Under the pieces are notes generated by a model. It had not been told where the DNA came from. It saw only the letters and a program-made list of their open reading frames with translations, and did not search any database. From Hevea brasiliensis (lineage: Eukaryota; Streptophyta; Magnoliopsida; Malpighiales; Euphorbiaceae), in contig NC_079493.1 in NCBI RefSeq assembly GCF_030052815.1, positions 56,153,191 to 56,217,190 of the forward strand: a stretch of DNA of 64,000 nt, given 5' to 3'. Each line of letters starts with the position of its first letter. Position 1 is the first letter of the stretch. Position numbers and translations under genes: made by a program. This document shows positions 25,812 to 35,423 of the stretch, in pieces.

Positions 25812-26348
25812 GGAACCCGGTGCTTCCCTGAAGGGTCAGGATCTATTTTGAGGGAGATGGAGGGTCAAGATTTCGAAGGACATGATCTGAGGCTCAGGAA
25901 TTAAAGAGGATCAGAATGGACGGCCGAGATTCCCTTCAGAATATTTGTCATTTTCTTCTTCTAATCTGACAGTCCCAAATTCTCTTGTTCGGGGCGATCC
26001 GAGGGCTGGGAGTGAAAGGCGCTGATCTTGTCATTTTCTTCTTCGATCCAAGGGCTCCAAGCTCGTCCTTACAAGTAAGATCAACGGTGGAGATTAGGAT
26101 GTACAGCGCTGTCCTGACGTACTCTGGCGCATGTCAGTAATGCGGGCGATTCTGGGGCGTGCGATTGAGATTTCTCCTGCAACGCTTTAACTACCTCGGC
26201 TCTGATTATGACGATAACTGGCAGGAGCTGTCTTATTCTCTTTGTCTTCCGACCTCCCCTCTTTTCTGGTCTTTTCAACGTGACCCTTTTTCGATCTCTC
26301 ATACCGGGTTCCTCTCTTTCGATCTTTCATGTCGGTCTCCCTTCTACC

Positions 26349-26460
26349 GATCTTTAAAGATCGCTCTTATGATGTAATCAGACCTTTAATGTAGTCCGAT
26401 CTCTAGAGATCGCCCAAATGATGTGATTAGACCTTTAATGTAATCCGATCTCCCGAGATC
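26349..26460. promoter_or_regulatory. Three palindromes at exact 49-bp spacing
   Basis: gatctttaaagatc (26349-26362) and gatctctagagatc (26398-26411) are perfect 14-bp palindromes. gatctcccgagatc (26447-26460) has perfect 6-bp arms. Each is followed by cgc and then atgatgt or acgatgt. They lie about 290-400 bp upstream of the plus TATA box. Element A keeps three decayed counterparts. They may be binding sites for a dimeric DNA-binding protein; the protein is unknown. Confidence 0.7.
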
Positions 26461-26743
26461 GCCCAAACGATGTAATCAGATCTTTTCGGAAATAAAATTT
26501 ATTTTGACAACTGTTGTTTTATTATTATTGCATTGATTATTTTCCGATCCCTGAAGTATTTATCCGATTCGACTCTTAATTTGAATGACACTTATCCGAT
26601 CCGTAATTCAAAACACCTTAATCTGTCGCTCTACAGTTAACCGATCTCTTTATGGAATCTCCGGAATATTCGTGAGACGTGTCAGAACAGCTGGCGAGTC
26701 CCGCTATCCGATGCACTACGTAAGCATTAAATGCTCGGACGAG

Positions 26744-26751
26744 TATAAATA
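26744..26751 (+). promoter_or_regulatory. TATA box of the B gene
   Basis: tataaata within gacgagtataaatagggg, about 155 bp upstream of the start codon at 26907. A keeps the same motif at the same distance. Confidence 0.65.
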
Positions 26752-26906
26752 GGGGTGGGGTTAGCCAGTTGCTCCTTTATGTCATTTTCAGTCTCTCGCA
26801 AACAACTTCCAAATTCTCTCGTTTTCTCAAGTTCCTCCGACACCGATCAAGCTCCGGTAAGGGTTTTGATCTTTCTTTTAGTTTAAATTTTCTGTTTCCT
26901 TTAAAA

Positions 26907-27775
26907 ATGAGTAGTGCCGAGGGTCAGAGCGATGGCCCCCTTCCATTCGGTTCGTGGTCGTCCGATGAGGTAGAGGTGGTCGGACCAAGCGCGCAGCCTG
27001 AACTTCCTAGGGTCTCCGTTCCAGCTCGGGGACAACCAGCACCATCAAGGCATGTGCCTTCTTCGGGGAGGGAAAATCTTCCCATAGACGAGCTGCCATC
27101 AATCTTGCAAGAAATTGACCTGCAGTCATTCAGCCAGGAGTACAACATTCGGCCTGATTCTTGCGAATTGATTAAGTGTCATGGTGATCTTCGCGCCGAT
27201 CACTTCTTCGAGGAGAACAATATGATCGTGGTCTACGAAGAACAATTAAAGGCCGATCTGCGGTTCCCTTTGGACGACTTCTTCAAGGAAGTTTTGAAAT
27301 ATCACCAAGTGTGCATCGCTCAAGTTCACCAGAACTCGTGGCGGATCTTGGTAGCTTTCCGAGGCCTATGCCGAGCTAAAGGGCTCCGACCCACGGCTAA
27401 GGTGTTATTTGGCTGCCAGGCTAACTCGTCGCAAGGACGATGAGTATTGGTTCTTCCAGGCGAAACCCCATTGTGGGCTTTTTACCGATCTACCTTCCTC
27501 CTTGAAGAATTGGAAGAATCGCTTCTTTATCCTGAGGAGCAAAATTCCGAACAGCTTTGAGGGCTTCCCCCGTAGCTGGCTGCATCAGGGTCCTTTGCTT
27601 ACGAAGCACATCGCCCTAAATAGGGAAGAGGGTGCAATGGTGATGGAGTTGAAGGAACAGGCGTCCCGAGAGAAGTTCTCTTGTTTGGATGCCGTGACGG
27701 CCGAGCTACACCATTGGACTATGCAGTTGGTCACCGGTCAAGATTGCGGGCATCAGCTCTCTGATCTCGGCATCG
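26907..27775 (+). pseudogene. Transposase_28-like gene of B, exon 1, one frameshift
   Basis: The ATG at 26907 (MSSAEGQSDG) is chosen because copy A has the matching MSGTEGQ start; the open frame extends further up only through a non-ATG codon. The protein has an acidic, proline-rich start, then ENLPIDELPS, DSCELIKCHGDLRADHFF, FPLDDFFKEVLKYHQV, VHQNSWRILVAFRGLCR, and in the shifted frame WFFQAKPHCGLF and LKNWKNRFFILRSK. This pattern resembles the plant Transposase_28 ('putative gypsy type transposon', PF04195) domain from memory. Its biochemical role is unknown. A frame change near 27405 breaks it; the A/C copy has the expected reading there (AKVFVELHRLTRRKDDE). Exon 1 ends at a splice-like GT at 27776. 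Confidence 0.75.
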
Positions 27776-27836
27776 GTATTTTCTATATCTAAGATCTTTG
27801 GACCTTAGCGATCTCACTGACCTCTTCTTTGTGCAG
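27776..27836 (+). other. 61-nt GT-AG intron in the B gene
   Basis: Begins gtattttc and ends cttctttgtgcag, with the next exon starting gtatggcaagc. Exon 1 ends with one base of a Gly codon and exon 2 supplies the other two, so removal joins the frame. The A/C copy has an intron of exactly the same length and phase at 53807-53867. Confidence 0.75.
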
Positions 27837-28765
27837 GTATGGCAAGCGGCAAAGCCTCTAAGGAGAGCCGGAAGCGGAAGAGAGAGATCTCCCGGAAGGT
27901 ACGGGAGATGAAGCGCTCTGAGCTGCTTCAAACACCTGGTCATGAACCCGGGGAAATACAGGAAGGCTCGTCTCAACCTTCCGGACCGCCGATCATAGAA
28001 GTGGGCTGATCTCCTCCTCGCCGAGAAGAGCCGCCTCCACCTCCTCCAGTCGCTTCGAGTGCGGAAGGGGGTCCTTCCCAGCCTGCCCCAAGGACTCTCT
28101 CCTGCAGTGCCCAATTGCTGATCCACTCATTGGAGAAGAACCGCACGGTTCGAGAGAACCCTGGTTTCGCTAAGGTCTTGGCGTCCTCCATCTGCCTTCG
28201 AGAAGATCGGGATAGGCTGTCTCCGGATAACCTTGATGACATCTTGACCAGATCTATGAGCCTGAACGTGGAGTGTTTGGTGAACCAGCACATGGTCCGG
28301 GAGAAGGCTCATCGCCTGGGTAAGGAAGTCGAGAAGATGGGTCATGAGGTGTCTTCTCTCCGATCCCAACTTTCGTCCGCTTAGGATTACATATCTCAAA
28401 TTGAGGGACGAATGAAGTTCTATGAGGACAAGCTGGCCGAGCAAGCTCATGTTCTGGCCGAGCGAGATCGTGTTCTTGAGGAAGTTCAGGCGCTCCGAGC
28501 TGATGAAGCTGCTCAACTCGCTCATCTTGCTGAGGAGCTCAAGGCAAAAGAAGAAGAAGTGGTGACCGGAGTGGCCAGCGCTTATGTGAATGCTCACAGA
28601 GATCTCCTGGCTGAGCTCAAGAAGCGTTATCCCGAGGAGGACTTCTCCTGGATGGCCAACCTGGCTCCTGAGGACGAAGGTGAGGATAGCAAAGAGGAGG
28701 CTGAAGGTGAGAGAGAAAATGAACAACATATAGTTCAGGCTGGGGGCGATCTCCCAGCCGAATGA
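27837..28765 (+). pseudogene. Transposase_28-like gene of B, exon 2, coiled-coil tail
   Basis: Begins with MASGKASKESRKRKRE, a lysine/arginine-rich stretch that could be a nuclear signal, then a proline-rich linker (EEPPPPPPVAS), a helical part (LAEQAHVLAERDRVLEE and following heptads, 28412-28620) predicted as coiled coil, and an acidic tail after RYPEEDFSWM. It ends LPAE-stop at 28763-28765, as the A/C copy ends PPAE-stop. In-frame stops at about 28007 and 28382 make it a pseudogene. The charged, coiled-coil layout suggests a self-associating protein (inference). Confidence 0.72.
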
Positions 28766-29318
28766 CTTGTATAAATTTTGAAATGAAATGAAAGTTCCCC
28801 TTTTGTTCAATGATTGATTGTGATCGGAAAGTTTCTAAATTGCATAAGCACTTGATTGTTTGAACATATTAGAATGATACAACTGAAAGTGATTATTAAT
28901 CTAAGTATAGGAGATCGGAAAACACAATATGCATGAGATCAGTTACGAAACGGGACTTAATTAAAATTAGAAATTTGGCTTTGAACACTTAAGACCGGGA
29001 TCATCTTTAAACCGAGTCGAAACTTTCATCATTCTCAAATTTTAAATGAGAGACCGGCAATAAGACTGGTGGTACGAAGGCCTTATGTTGGTTTAATCTT
29101 ATTTGACAAGAAAGATCGAAAATATAATTAAATGATCAGGGGACTCGAGAATTGGTTTGAGGGATTGGTGAGGCTTTAAATGACCTGGAGACTTGGTATT
29201 AATTAAATTCCTTTTGAGGGGAGATCGGAAGTGTGGTCGGTTGGCAAAGGGGACTGTGTTGGGGATCGGTTTCAAAGTTTATAAATTTCAGGGGATCGAC
29301 CAAAATATGGTGTCGACA
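28766..29318 (+). other. B 3' part to its terminus
   Basis: About 0.55 kb after the gene, rich in gatcgg motifs, ending in the terminus ggtgtcgaca. It aligns with 54854-55386 of A/C. No ORF is supported. I could not find a matching direct repeat of this end at the left side of B. Confidence 0.6.
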
Positions 29319-29428
29319 ATTGCCTTTCTTCTTGTTGGACTTCCCAGTAGAAGAAGATGCAATCAAAGCTACCTCTTTTCCTTTATTGCCCGGCATATTC
29401 TTTGGAGTAATAACCAGCATGTTGAGTA
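29319..29428 (-). pseudogene. gag: E1 gag C-terminal piece between B and E2
   Basis: On the minus strand this encodes MPGNKGKEVALIASS and GKSNKKKGN, matching gag of E2. It is bounded by the first target duplication copy gagta (29424-29428) of E2 and by the end of B. Confidence 0.85.
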
Positions 29429-31514
29429 TATTAGTAGTATGCCCTACAGCATATCATTTAGTATGTATCTTGTACATGTTTTTATTAATAAAAGGCATTT
29501 CCACTTTTCCGTTTATATAATATATTTATGTGTAATAAAAAAGGTCCATTGATATTTTGTTAGAAATATTACGCTTAAGTTGTTAAGAATATGAGTGACA
29601 TTATTTCTAGCACAAAGTATCATAAATAGGTTCACAATCGAGGATACTTCATAATAAGGACATGACTTATCCAGAAAGATTGTATTCATGTTTATTTCCA
29701 AGTTATTTATAAGAGATATAGATAAGATGGAATGGTGAGTCTCATGCCATATGACAAACATGATAGGCACTTATAAATGATAAGTAGGTCGAACCAGTGA
29801 CACTTATGACAAGCACATGGAGTTCACTCTTGTCAATGTTTTGTCATAAATTATATCAGTGTATATAATCTTTAGACCTGAGATAGCACAATTATATTGT
29901 ATATAGGTAGTTTGAGTTTGATACTGCTTTCATACTTGTACTGTGTATGCGTATATGGGCATGTGTTGGCTTCTACTAGTTATATATGGAGGTAGGTGTT
30001 GATCAAGATGGAATCTGTTCCTCTAAGTGAATAGAGATAAAAACCTATGTTCATTTAATTATTCTTGATGTTTCAAGTTCCTAGCCAGGACAGATAGATT
30101 TTTTCAGAAAAGAGTTTCCAATGAGAAAATCTTTTTAATCAAGAACTGGAATTAAAATAGAACATAATATTCATAGCAAAAGGAGTTTGGCATAAACCAT
30201 GACTCCAGCTTGAGTTGGGATTTTGTAACAGAGAGATTCTAGTGCATGGTAACATATGATTATAGGTTCATTTAAGGTAAACCTTATTACTAATTAGGTG
30301 TCCATGGCATGCTATGCTAGGTGTTAACCATGGTTTATGAGGTGCATAAAATGATTTAGAGAAATCATTTATGGTAAAAAAGAGTTCTGATAGTATTAAG
30401 AGTTGATAACATATCTCATTGCCAATTAGTGATGAGCCTAGTAAGTCACACACATACACAAGTTATCACCTAATTAAATATGATTTAATTAATTAATTAA
30501 AGAGTTTAATTGATTAATTAAATAGGTTTGATTTGCAATTAGATTGCAAAATCCCTAGCATGACTTGAAACCAAATCTAGATTATTGGATGTATAGTATA
30601 AGTTAAATTTATATTTAAAGTGTTTAAATATGAATTTAATTAATGAGAAATTAATTAATAGAGATTAATTAATTAATTTATATTTGATATAAATTAATTA
30701 GAAGAAGAGAAATAATTATTTTGGGTTAAGAACTCAAAATTAAGGCACAGGGGCATTTTGGTCATTTCACAGTATGACACATGGCATTACACATAAGCTT
30801 GCCAAATGTCTTTTAATCATGTAAGATGATTAAAATTAAGATTAAATATAGGTTTGACACTTGGCACAATGTGATTGGGTCACTTAAACCTAGAGCTAAT
30901 CAAAGGGTGACATGTGGCAAGGGTTTAATGTGTTAACCTAGCTATATAAGTGTTGTTATGAGAAAAATAAAACACAACCAGCAGCCACTCCTCCCTTGTC
31001 ATGCCATTTTGAAGCTCTCCCTCTCTTCTTCTTCATCTCTCATTAATTCAAAGAGATTAGCCATCAATCTCTTGAATTAAAAATACTAAAAATCGTTTCT
31101 AGTGTCCTGTTTACATCTTTAATCTCTTAAAAGGCAGAACTTGATTTTCTAATTAATAAAAAAAGCTTTAGAAGCTGTTCAAGGGCTGCCATAGGTTTTC
31201 TTGGTGTGGACAAGCTAGAGGGACAACATCTGGTATCCTAAAGATGCATCTCAAAGGCGCAAATACACTGCAGTGCATCAAGAGGTTAGTGTGTTTGTTC
31301 TTGATTTAATCTAGGGTTCTAAAACTAATTTGATTAATTTTAAAATCTTAAATGGCAAATACAGATCCAAAAACATATTAAAAGAGTTTTAATATGTTGT
31401 TTATCATTGAAATCAAATAGATAAAAATAAATCTTGCATGATGAATGTGACCCTAGGTGAAAATTTTTGAATTCAATGATATAAACTTGTGTTTTTCACG
31501 CTTCCGCTCCTTCA
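29429..31514 (+). repeat. E2 5' LTR, 2.09 kb
   Basis: Starts tattagtagtatgccc (usual tg changed to ta) and ends cgctccttca, followed by the primer site. TATA-like tatataa lies at 30943-30949. It lacks about 29 bp present in the 3' LTR (around 40261-40295), a loss between two short repeats of the gacac-tggca type. Confidence 0.93.
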
Positions 31515-31515
31515 A

Positions 31516-31529
31516 TTGGTATCAGAGCC
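31516..31529 (+). other. E2 primer binding site
   Basis: ttggtatcagagcc right after the LTR end, complementary to the 3' end of plant initiator tRNA-Met, the common primer for copia elements. Confidence 0.9.
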
Positions 31530-33255
31530 ACTATATTTGCCATTTAGATTGTTGATTATATGATTTAATTGTGTTTTTTATCATGAGATGATTTATCCAT
31601 TGCTGGTTGCAATGGATATGTGGCGGCATGCTTGAAGAACACCATCAATGGTGCGCATGGTTTGGCTTCATGGGTAGTGCAAAGGTTTGGCTTTTTAATT
31701 TGCAATTGTTGTATGATTTAAAAGCTCATCCTATGTCTAATTAAATTGTTTAATTAGAATTTTAATCACACAATTAATTTTTTATTCAAATCAGAATTTT
31801 AAAAAATTGTTTGAATGTGATTCAAATCTGAATTTTAAAAGTTGTTTGAATGTGATTAAAATCTAAATTTTTAAAGTTGTTTGAATCATATTTAAATCTG
31901 ATTTTTAAAATTTGTTTGAATAATATTCAGATATGAATTTTTAAAAATTGTTTGAATGTGATTCAAATCTGATTTTTTAAAAATTGTTTGAATGTGATTC
32001 AAATCTGAATTTTTAAAGTTGTTTGAATGTGATTCAAATCTGAATTTTTAAATTTGTTTGAATGAGATTCAAATCTGAATTTTTAAATTTATTTGAATCA
32101 TATTCAAATCTAGATTTTTAAGTTGAATATGAGATATTCAATTTAATTTAAGTATGTATGTTTTATTTAATTGTTAAAAAGTTATATGCATGATGGATGA
32201 TCATGGACTATAAAAAACCAATGTGATTGGATTTATTTCTTTTATGTTTCTTTGGGATTGTAAATTAATTAATTTATTTTAATTTATTTGGGCATGTATT
32301 ATTAAGTTTGTAATAATTTTTTCTTGTAATTTCGTTTATTTAAGTTCTTGTAAATTCACCTTGGTATGTCAAGGATTACTATGTAATATTGGATTGCAAG
32401 AAGTTCAAGGAAGTCAAGAGCATTGGTGGGACCAGTGGGAGGAATTCAAGATCAAGTATTGATTATGTACTCCTTCAGCAACTCTTGTAAAATGAATGAA
32501 TGAAATGCACCTAGGAATGCCCTGATTCAATTCTTGGTGGCTCAAAATTGAATCCCTTAGAAAGTCCATGATCATACTATATTTACTATTTATCCATGAA
32601 TGCATGAGATGTATGTGAATGTATGCAATTATATGATATATGCATGCTAAATGGTGAAAAGTGACACCTTAATAGTAATTAGGATGACTATAAAATCTTC
32701 CAAACAAATGATTAAGTTGGAAATGCTATAATTAAAGTAATTATAATATGGGCCCTCCATTGGGGTAATTATTTTAAGAAATTTTCTTAAGAATAATTGT
32801 TAAGCATAAGATGTTGTAAATATGTAAATGGTTTGGTGGCCAATATTAGATGTACCTAAGGACATTAAAATTATTTGCATAATTACTGGCTCAATGGGAT
32901 CAACTTAACTAATGCAAGATAAGTCAATAATGGATGTACCTGAGATTTTGAGCATTAGAGGCTAGGTAAAGGATTGAACCTCACATGAGATGTGATGGGC
33001 AAAGAGTTGCTCACTTATAGTTTATTGTAATTCCAATAATGGATGTACCTGAGGATGATCAATAGAATTATAATAATTCAATCACCCACTAGAAATCAAT
33101 CCAACTAGGATTTCCGTTTTCTACTTTGGAAGTGTAGGATTCGCTACGTTAGTGGGAGGGCCAATTTAATTAAAAGACCATAATCATTTTTGTTAATTAC
33201 TTGATACATTTACTAATTAATCTGGTTATTTTCTGCAATTAATTTTCTGATAATA
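31530..33255 (+). other. E2 untranslated leader
   Basis: A 1.7 kb non-coding leader between primer site and gag. It contains an AT-rich tandem array (31775-32125) and, near 32845, 32930 and 33040, three copies of a phrase like ggatgtacctgag in differing contexts. The same features in reverse occur in the E1 leader (49459-51236). Confidence 0.75.
31775..32125. repeat. Tandem array of roughly 35-bp units in the E2 leader
   Basis: About ten units of the form tttgaatgtgattcaaatct followed by gaatttttaaa. Each unit holds an imperfect palindrome (tttgaat ... attcaaa). E1 has the same array at 50640-50995, so it is an ancestral part of the leader. Confidence 0.9.
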
Positions 33256-34130
33256 ATGAGCATAGAACAACCACCACCATCCAATATCCTTGCAAGCATA
33301 CTTGATCGTAATAGTTGAATAGGACCTAATCTCTCTGATTGGCTAAGAAATTTGAAACTTATCTTGAACCTTGAACATATAGGATATGTTCTAGATTCAA
33401 ATGTTCCTAGTCCCTTACCTCTAGAGGCCACTCAAGAGGAACATGAAACTTTGGACAAGTGGAAGGAGCATGATATGAGAGCTAAGTGTTACATGCTTGC
33501 TTTCATGAGTAATGAGTTACAGAAGCAGCATGAGAACATGCAGAGTGCGAGTGAGATCCTCCTTCACCTACAAGAGTTGTATGGTGAGCACAGTAGGAAT
33601 GCTAGGTATGAGATATCTAGGCAACTGTTCTGCATGAAGATGTCTGAGGGACAGAATGTTGGGGATCATGTCCACAAGATAATTCGGCTGATTGAGCAGT
33701 TGGAACATCTTGACTTCAACATGGATTTCCAACTACAAATGGATTTGATCCTTCAGTCCCTTCCTAAGTCTTTTGGGAATTTTGTGACAAATTTTCATAT
33801 GACTAAACAGGAATGCACCTTAGCTGGTTTACTTAACATGCTGGTTATTGCCCAAAAGAATATGCTAGGCAATAAAGGAAAAGAGGTAGCTTTGATTGTA
33901 TCTTCTTTTATTGGCAAAGTCCAATAAGAAGAAGGGCAATAAGAAAAAGAAACCTCAGATCCTGGTCCTTCCAAGAAGATAGCCAAACAGAAAAACAAAG
34001 ATCAAAGTTGACAAAGGTAAAGGAAAGTGTTTCCACTATCAGTAGGAAAGTGTTTCCACTGCCAGCAGGAAAGTGTTTTCACTGTCCAGAGTATAGAAAT
34101 CTAAAAGAATGCAATGTCATGATGAAAATC
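33256..34130 (+). pseudogene. gag: E2 copia gag, broken
   Basis: The start MSIEQPPPSN at 33256 matches the E1 start (49458). TGA at 33316 stops it, then 33352-33927 is open: LKLILNLEHIGYVLDS, ETLDKWKEHDMRAKCYML, EISRQLFCMKMSEGQNVGDH, LQSLPKSFGNFV. These are the usual copia gag (UBN2-like) features. A frame change near 33915 and a 23-bp triplication in the zinc knuckle region follow. The coding then passes directly to integrase without a protease. Confidence 0.88.
34021..34089 (+). repeat. 23-bp triplication in the E2 zinc knuckle
   Basis: Three units starting aggaaagtgtttccact at 34021, 34044 and 34067. The unit length is not a multiple of three, so it also shifts the frame. E1 has one copy. 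Confidence 0.9.
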
Positions 34131-35019
34131 AACTCAAAATTCAAAATATATTTGGCACTTAAGATTAGGTCATGTTGCAGAAGATAGGGTTGCAAAATTG
34201 GAGAAAATAGAAATTTTATCCTCATTGGGCTCTGAGCCTACTTTAACTTGTGAATCTTGCCTTCAGGGCAAAATGACTAAATTACCCTTTGTTGGAAAAG
34301 GGATAAGGGCTGAAAATATTTTGGAGCTAATACATAGTGATGTATGTGATCCATTTAAGGAAATGGTTAAAGGCGATTTTCATTACTTTATTACCTTTAC
34401 TGATGATAAATCAAGGTTTGGGTATTTGTATTTGATGAAATACAAACATGAATTCTTTGAAAAATTCAAAGAATTTAAATCTGAAGTAGAAAATTAAACA
34501 GGAAAGAGTATTAAAGCTCTTCGATCAAATCGTGGAGGTGAATATTTGAGTACTGAATTTGATGAATACTTAAGAGAGCACGGCGAGCACGGCATTGTTT
34601 TCCAACTGACTACTCCAGGAACACCACAGTTGAATGGTGTATTTGAAAGGAGAAATTGTACCCTATTGGATATGGTACATAGTATGATGGGCTATACTGA
34701 TATGCCAATCTCCTTTTGGGGATTTGCATTAGAATCAACTTTATATATTCTGAATCGGATTCCATCAAAATCAGTTTCTTCCACACCTTATAAGATATGG
34801 CATGGAAGAAAACCAAGTCTTAAGTATGTTAAGATTCGAGGTTGTCCAGCTTATATCAAAAAGCTAAACACTGATAAATTGGAAACCAGATTAGAAAAGG
34901 GTCGATTTGTTAGATATCCAAAAGATAGTTTTGGATATTATTTTTATTTGCCTACATCACAAAAGGTTGTGGTGAGTAGAGATGCCACATTTCTTAAACA
35001 ACAGTTTGTCCAAGATTGA
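34131..35019 (+). pseudogene. pol: E2 copia integrase, broken
   Basis: CESCLQGKMTKLPF gives the CC pair of the H2C2 zinc site, but the HH side is damaged. The DDE core is read as HSDVCDPF, TDDKSRFGYLYLMKYKHE, and FDEYLREHGE with NGVFERRN. A stop at about 34495 and a small duplication at gagcacggcgagcacggc (34578-34595) interrupt it. The C-terminal part (WHGRKPSLKYVKIRGCPAYI, TDKLETR) is open to 35019. Confidence 0.88.
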
Positions 35020-35423
35020 GTTAAAGGAAGGCAAATAGAGTTGGAATTGGAGAATTCTGACTAATCAACAGATCAGGTGGATATAGATCCATCTAGTCAA
35101 CCTATACCCATTGATGAAACATCTACAGCTGTTCATCGTAGAACAACTAGTGTATCTCACCCACCAATGAGATATGGTTTCCTTCATAAAGAAGAAAAAG
35201 AGTTGTCTACTGATGAAGAAGTAGATCATGGAGATGATCCACTTACCTACGAAGAAGCTATATCAGATAAAGATTCTTCAAAATGGATTAATGCTATGAA
35301 ATCCGAGATTGATTCCATGTATAAGAATCAAGTTTGGGATCCTGTTGACCCACCTGAAGGTATTGTACCTATAGGGAACAAATGGGTTTTCAAGAAGAAA
35401 ATTGGTTCTGATGGAAAGGTAGA
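35020..35423 (+). pseudogene. pol: E2 copia RT, N-terminal part
   Basis: Linker and RT start ([50 protein letters not shown]) cut at the solo LTR. The last five bases, gtaga, are the first copy of the target duplication. Confidence 0.9.

Larger units (their letters stand above)
23787..29318 (+). mobile_element. B: Transposase_28-gene element inserted in E1 gag
   Basis: This interrupts E1 gag (KSNKKKGN on one side, KKKKSQILGPSKK on the other; contiguous in E2). The right end gaccaaaatatggtgtcgaca is shared with A/C (ends ggtgtcaaca at 55386), so it is a true terminus. The left end is approximate and the target duplication imperfect (att shared). It contains a 60-bp repeat array, divergent TATA boxes, palindromic repeats and a two-exon gene, but no gag, RT or integrase and no second copy of itself. 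It may be a giant solo LTR or a non-autonomous unit of a Tat-like Ty3/gypsy family, where extra ORFs with transposon-type domains are known (inference). Confidence 0.7.

Noticed and set aside
28127..28810. 227-codon minus-strand ORF opposite exon 2 of the B gene
   Set aside because: The plus strand encodes the conserved coiled-coil protein present in A/C as well; the minus reading is leucine/serine-rich shadow of Glu/Lys codons.
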